The notes under the pieces are model-generated. The model saw only the letters and a program-made list of their open reading frames with translations, did not search any database and was not told the origin of the DNA. 64,000 nucleotides of DNA, from assembly GCF_000378185.1 (NCBI RefSeq), contig NZ_KB899381.1:120772-184771 (forward strand). The letters run 5' to 3'. The DNA is from Salinimonas chungwhensis DSM 16280. Its GTDB lineage: Bacteria > Pseudomonadota > Gammaproteobacteria > Enterobacterales > Alteromonadaceae. This document shows positions 61,173 through 64,000 of this stretch, piece by piece (the stretch's first letter is position 1; the number at the start of each line of letters is the position of its first letter). Position numbers and translations under genes: made by a program.

Positions 61173-61455
61173 GTGTTTACAAGCAAAGGCAAACGGTATA
61201 TCCACGAGTTTAAAGTCGAATCAGTGGAGCAAGTTACGGAGCGCGTGTATTCTGTTGCGGATGTGGCTGAGCGCCTCGGGATTTCAAGTAATTCGTTGTT
61301 TAACTGAAAAGCAGCTGGATAAAAGTTCTGAACCGAAGAAGTCCGCTGATGATTCTGCCCGTATCGCTCAGCTTGAGGCTGAACTCAAACGGGTGATGGA
61401 GTAAAGAGAAGTTCTAAAAAAGGCCTCAAGGTACTTTGCAAGCCAGCCAGAGTGA
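61173..61455 (+). pseudogene. IS3-family orfA, broken
   Basis: Helix-turn-helix part of the transposase. GTG at 61173 begins a frame with YIHEFKVESVEQVTERVYS and VADVAERLGISSNSLFN, then TGA at 61305. Homology resumes in another frame with SADDSARIAQLEAELKRVME, meets TAA at 61402, and continues REVLKKASRYFASQPE to TGA at 61453. So there is one frameshift near 61305-61318 and one nonsense change. AAAAAAG at 61416-61422 is the relic -1 frameshift signal that would join orfA to orfB. Confidence 0.85.
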
Positions 61456-62324
61456 AGTTCGCCTTTACCCGTGATCATCAGAAAGAATTTTCAGTCAATA
61501 CGATGTGTCGCGTTCTAAAAATCCATTGCAGTGTTATTTATAATCGGCTAAAGCAGCCATTGAGTGCTCGTGCTATTGAAAATGAGCGCCTGCTAAAGCT
61601 TATCCGAGAATTCTATATAGCAAGTGGCGCGACATATGGTAGTCCCTGGATATACCGTGATTTAAGCGAGGCTGGAGAGACATGTAGCGTTCATCGCGTG
61701 GCGAAGATAATGCGTAGAAGCAGGCTTCGGGTACAAATTGGTTACCAGCGTCGGTACATTAAAAACGGAAAGCCCTCACGTATTGCTTATAACATTTGGG
61801 AACGGAATTTAGCTCCCGCCAGCCCAAACACAGCGTGGGTTAGCGACATTACTTACGTAAGAACCTACGAAGGCTTTTTGTATCTGGCCACCGTCATCGA
61901 TCTGTATTCGCTCCGTGTGGTTGGTTGGTCAATGGACAAAAATATTGATAAGCATCTGGTTATCAATGCGCTGCTCATGGCGGTTTATTAACGCACACCG
62001 AAACAGCATGTTCTGGTGCACAGCGACCAGGGCAGTCAGTACGGTAGTGCAGATTATCTGGCGTTCATAAAGGAAAACAACCTCAGGCCCTCGATGAGCC
62101 GACGCGATAACTGTCACAATAATGCGGTAGCGGAAAGCTTCTTTGCTACGTTTAAGAAACGGGTTACAAAGAAAAAGTTATATGACACCCGTGATGAAGC
62201 CAGATCAGAGATATTTAATTTTATCGAGATGTTTTACAATTCCAAAAAACGGCATTCTCATACCGACGGTGTCTCACCTGCTCAATTCGAGAATGCTTGG
62301 TTTACGAAACAGATAACTGTCTAG
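61420..62324 (+). pseudogene. IS3-family orfB (DDE transposase), one nonsense codon
   Basis: Retroviral-type integrase-like transposase in the -1 frame relative to the end of orfA. Recognisable stretches are RVKFAFTRDHQKEFSVNTM, TYGSPWIYRDLSEAG, then the catalytic acids in AWVSDITYVRTYEGFLYLA, VHSDQGSQYGSADYL and NAVAESFFATFKKR, and HSHTDGVSPAQFENAWF near the end. A single in-frame TAA at 61989-61991 splits it between the first and second catalytic aspartates. Otherwise the frame is intact to 62324, so the damage here is slight compared with orfA. Confidence 0.9.
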
Positions 62325-62578
62325 TGAAAGCTGGGAAGTCCAGATTGTAGATGTGCGGAATTTAGTAGGTAAGCCTTGGCTTAATGCTTACCAAAATCTG
62401 CGCTATTTAGAGCTACCGTCCGTGGAGTAAAACTTCTTTCAAGAAATATCAATTGAATTAGCTGTATTAGCTCAAATCTAATCTAACGCCGACACCAGAA
62501 AAACGGGGTAACTGCCAGTCCAGGTCTGAGCTAGTACATTTAAATTAATACGATTAACACAAAAAATTGTTTTGAAAG

Positions 62579-62965
62579 CTAGGCTTCTCGTATTATACAG
62601 TTGAGCTTCCACGCATCTTGTTTGTTACTTTGGTTTACCCAAAAATAACCGCTGTCTTTGCCAGAATCGTACTCAAACCTCGTTTTGTACATACCATCAA
62701 CAACCACCATTACTGCATTGGAACCGTTTTCAACCGCTAAACTTTTTTTGTCGTTACCAATATGCGTTGTCCAATCATGGGTAAAATATTCACTGCCATC
62801 TAAATATTTTATTGTTATTGAACCAACATTCTTATTTTCAAAGTCAGCTTTTGCAACAAGTGTTCCTCTCATATCTACAAAACTACAAGCATAGTCAGTT
62901 TCTTTTGCAATAGAACTAAACCCTAGCGCTAAGCTTAATAGTGGTAAGTATCTTAATAATTTCAT
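62579..62965 (-). CDS. Unknown exported small protein
   Basis: Protein of 128 residues with a signal peptide (KLLRYLPLLSLALGFSSIAK, cleavage near residue 20) and a beta-rich mature part: KADFENKNVGSITIKYLDGS, VMVVVDGMYKTRFEYDSG and a closing DAWKLNCIIREA. Two cysteines (YACSF and LNCII) at opposite ends could form one disulfide. AAGGGATTACTC precedes the ATG. I do not recognise the family. It is AT-rich compared with the core genes and sits 11 bases after the LemA-like gene, so the two likely share a transcript. Confidence 0.65.
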   Translation of the reverse strand: MKLLRYLPLLSLALGFSSIAKETDYACSFVDMRGTLVAKADFENKNVGSITIKYLDGSEYFTHDWTTHIGNDKKSLAVENGSNAVMVVVDGMYKTRFEYDSGKDSGYFWVNQSNKQDAWKLNCIIREA

Positions 62966-62976
62966 GAGTAATCCCT

Positions 62977-63546
62977 TTATGAAAAATTAGGTTTATAGTC
63001 GTACTCATCTGTCAGTCCAGATTGAGTGAAGGTCTTAAGTTTGTCTTTCTTAGCAAGTAGACCGTTAACAATGTTAATCGGAAACATTTCAACAGAATTA
63101 TTAAACTGTTCAACGCTTCGGTTATAAATTGTTATTGCAGCTGCAACATTTTCACTCTTGTCTGCTATTTGACTGAGTAGATCTCTCACAACTTGAGTTG
63201 AACCAAGTTCTGGATAACTTTCCGCTGTAGCTTTAAATGTACTAAAGACTTGGTTTGATCGCGCTTCAATTTCGTTCAATTTTTCGATATCAATGTCATC
63301 CTTAGAGATCGATGATATCGCCGAGCGCATAGCTGTAACCTGCTCTATGAAGTCTGATTCGAAAACTTTAAATTCCTCAGTAAGGCTTACTAATTTTGGT
63401 ATCAACTCACTTTTTAGTTTTTCATAGGTTATTACATCCGACCAAGCTCGCTTCGCCCGATTCATTCTTCCTATAATTGTGTTGTACATTACGATAATTG
63501 AGATGACAACTATCGCGATTATTAGGTATGGGACTATGTTATCCAT
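62977..63546 (-). CDS. LemA-family protein
   Basis: Protein of 189 residues. One N-terminal membrane helix (VPYLIIAIVVISIIVMYNTII), then a helical domain in the LemA pattern: NRAKRAWSDVITYEKLKSELIPKLVSLTEEF-type stretch near residue 30, AEARSNQV-like EIEARSNQVFSTFKATAES, and AITIYNRSVEQFNNSVEMFP. The family topology has a short outside N-terminus and a cytosolic four-helix domain in some members; function is unclear. The start overlaps the stop of an upstream gene fragment by TAATG, showing it was a downstream member of an operon now broken. Confidence 0.8.
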   Translation of the reverse strand: MDNIVPYLIIAIVVISIIVMYNTIIGRMNRAKRAWSDVITYEKLKSELIPKLVSLTEEFKVFESDFIEQVTAMRSAISSISKDDIDIEKLNEIEARSNQVFSTFKATAESYPELGSTQVVRDLLSQIADKSENVAAAITIYNRSVEQFNNSVEMFPINIVNGLLAKKDKLKTFTQSGLTDEYDYKPNFS

Positions 63547-63725
63547 TAAACCGCTTCCTTTTTAATAATGCTTCTTGAGTTCGAATAATCAACAAAGTCT
63601 CTTAATGCACTAAGGGCTTCTATTTTTGGAGGGGCTGACAAATACGATATGTACTCATCAGTGTTCTTGATATGAGGAACACCAAAGCTTTTTGGGAAAA
63701 TATCTCTTTTAGCAGATACGCGAAT
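63546..63725 (-). pseudogene. 3' fragment of a gene cut by an IS30-family element
   Basis: The last ~59 codons of a gene, ending DFVDYSNSRSIIKKEAV with TAA overlapping the lemA-like ATG. The frame has no start codon with a ribosome site and hits TGA at the IS end (63726-63728). The tail includes FGVPHIKNTDEYISYLSAP. I cannot name the family from this fragment. The missing 5' part should lie beyond the element, outside the window. Confidence 0.7.
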
Positions 63726-64000
63726 TCAACTCCGAAGTGCACCACTCGCTAATTTAGGCAGCTTTGCGTAATTCATTGAATACCGTAACTGGCTGCCTGA
63801 AGCCGAGACACTTTCTCGGTCTGGCATTTAATGCACGTTCAACCTCATTAATTTGCCTATCTGTTATCGTCCGTAAATCGGTGCCTTTCTTGATGTACTG
63901 GCGCAGCAAACCGTTGAAGTTTTCATTCAATCCGCGTTCCCAGGATGAATACGGGTTTGCGAAATAGATATCAGTTCTAAGCTTTTCTGCGACCAGCTCA
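63722..64000 (-). mobile_element. Right-edge IS30-family insertion, partial
   Basis: The element end is placed near 63722, where the upstream gene frame ends and the sequence GAATTCAACTCCGAAGTGC begins, a plausible IS30-family terminal repeat. The other end and target duplication are outside the window. Confidence 0.75.
63754..64000 (-). CDS. IS30-family transposase, C-terminal part
   Basis: Partial frame running off the right edge, 82 codons visible. TDIYFANPYSSWERGLNEN, NGLLRQYIKKGTDLRTIT and LNARPRKCLGFRQPVTVFNE are the IS30-family DDE C-terminus; the glutamate in SWERGLNEN is the last catalytic acid. The stop is at 63754-63756, about 30 bases inside the element end near 63722. No lesion in the visible part, so the element may be intact. 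Confidence 0.92.
   Translation of the reverse strand, partial: ELVAEKLRTDIYFANPYSSWERGLNENFNGLLRQYIKKGTDLRTITDRQINEVERALNARPRKCLGFRQPVTVFNELRKAA

Larger units (their letters stand above)
61114..62343 (+). mobile_element. Decayed IS3-family insertion sequence
   Basis: About 1,230 bases bounded by imperfect inverted repeats. The left end begins CTGGACTTTTTAGACTTTGC (61114 on); the right end, read inward on the other strand, begins CTGGACTTCCCAGCTTTCAC (62343 back). Both continue to CTAGACA. Inside are an orfA remnant, an A-AAA-AAG slippery site and a DDE transposase orfB, the standard IS3 plan. No target duplication is visible (AAG against ATT), and both frames carry stop codons, so the copy is old and inactive. 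Confidence 0.88.

Noticed and set aside
61111..62346. Target-site duplication flanking the IS3 remnant
   Set aside because: The three bases outside the repeats differ on the two sides (AAG and ATT); no duplication can be claimed.

Overview
The window is bacterial chromosome from a marine-type gammaproteobacterium, most likely Alteromonadales (Alteromonadaceae). This rests on the protein families: a GspA/GspB pair, NAD-type isocitrate dehydrogenase, a complete ccmABCDEFGHI operon, DUF3192, DUF3718 and DUF6170-like small proteins, and pncC-recA and pyrG-eno neighbourhoods. The genus cannot be fixed from the sequence alone. Genes are dense and overlapping, several starts are GTG or TTG, and nearly all of the first 60 kb is ordinary core genome.

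Layout. 1-5 kb: a diguanylate cyclase (5' end probably cut by the window edge) coupled to ppnN, then a DUF3192 protein and an HDOD-like protein. 5-7 kb: NAD-dependent isocitrate dehydrogenase and a ComEA-like DNA-binding protein. 6.8-17.2 kb: a surface-polysaccharide region. A leftward set (wecA-like, two family-2 glycosyltransferases, ugd, galU) makes lipid-linked sugar and UDP-glucuronate precursors. A divergent rightward set (lipoprotein, kpsD, kpsM, kpsT, kpsE) is an ABC-type polysaccharide exporter. 17.4-20.4 kb: POT peptide transporter, a small membrane protein and galE. 20.4-28.2 kb: a leftward cytochrome c maturation operon, ccmA to ccmI, ending in mlaA. 28.3-30.5 kb: a FliK-like / FlhB-C-terminal-like pair outside a flagellar locus. 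30.7-35.1 kb: recA (LexA box inside its promoter), pncC and divergent mutS. 35.3-39.0 kb: pyrG, eno and an unknown gene. 39.1-44.0 kb: leuABCD preceded by a leucine-rich leader peptide and an attenuator. 44.1-47.4 kb: a degenerate HD-GYP protein convergent with gspA-gspB; the N-terminus of GspB resembles that of the HD-GYP protein. 47.5-52.5 kb: cca, srmB, rdgB, hemW and a YggN-like protein. 52.5-58.9 kb: two DUF1566-type exported proteins, a PAS protein, a receiver-CheC protein, lrgB-lrgA with a LytTR regulator, and a DUF3718 protein. 59.2-60.4 kb: an unknown small protein and an MbnP-like lipoprotein.

From the tRNA-Ile(CAU) gene at 60.7 kb onward the window becomes accessory. It holds a decayed IS3-family element, two small AT-rich genes (one exported, one LemA-like), a gene fragment cut off by an IS30-family insertion, and the 3' part of that IS30 transposase running off the right edge.

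No CRISPR array, prophage or recognisable defence system is visible. The most interesting points are the DUF3391-like domain on GspB beside a degenerate HD-GYP protein with the same N-terminal domain, the receiver-CheC/PAS pair, the orphan MbnP, the FliK/FlhB-like pair behind ccm, the lrgAB-LytTR cluster, and the leu leader/attenuator, which is readable base by base.
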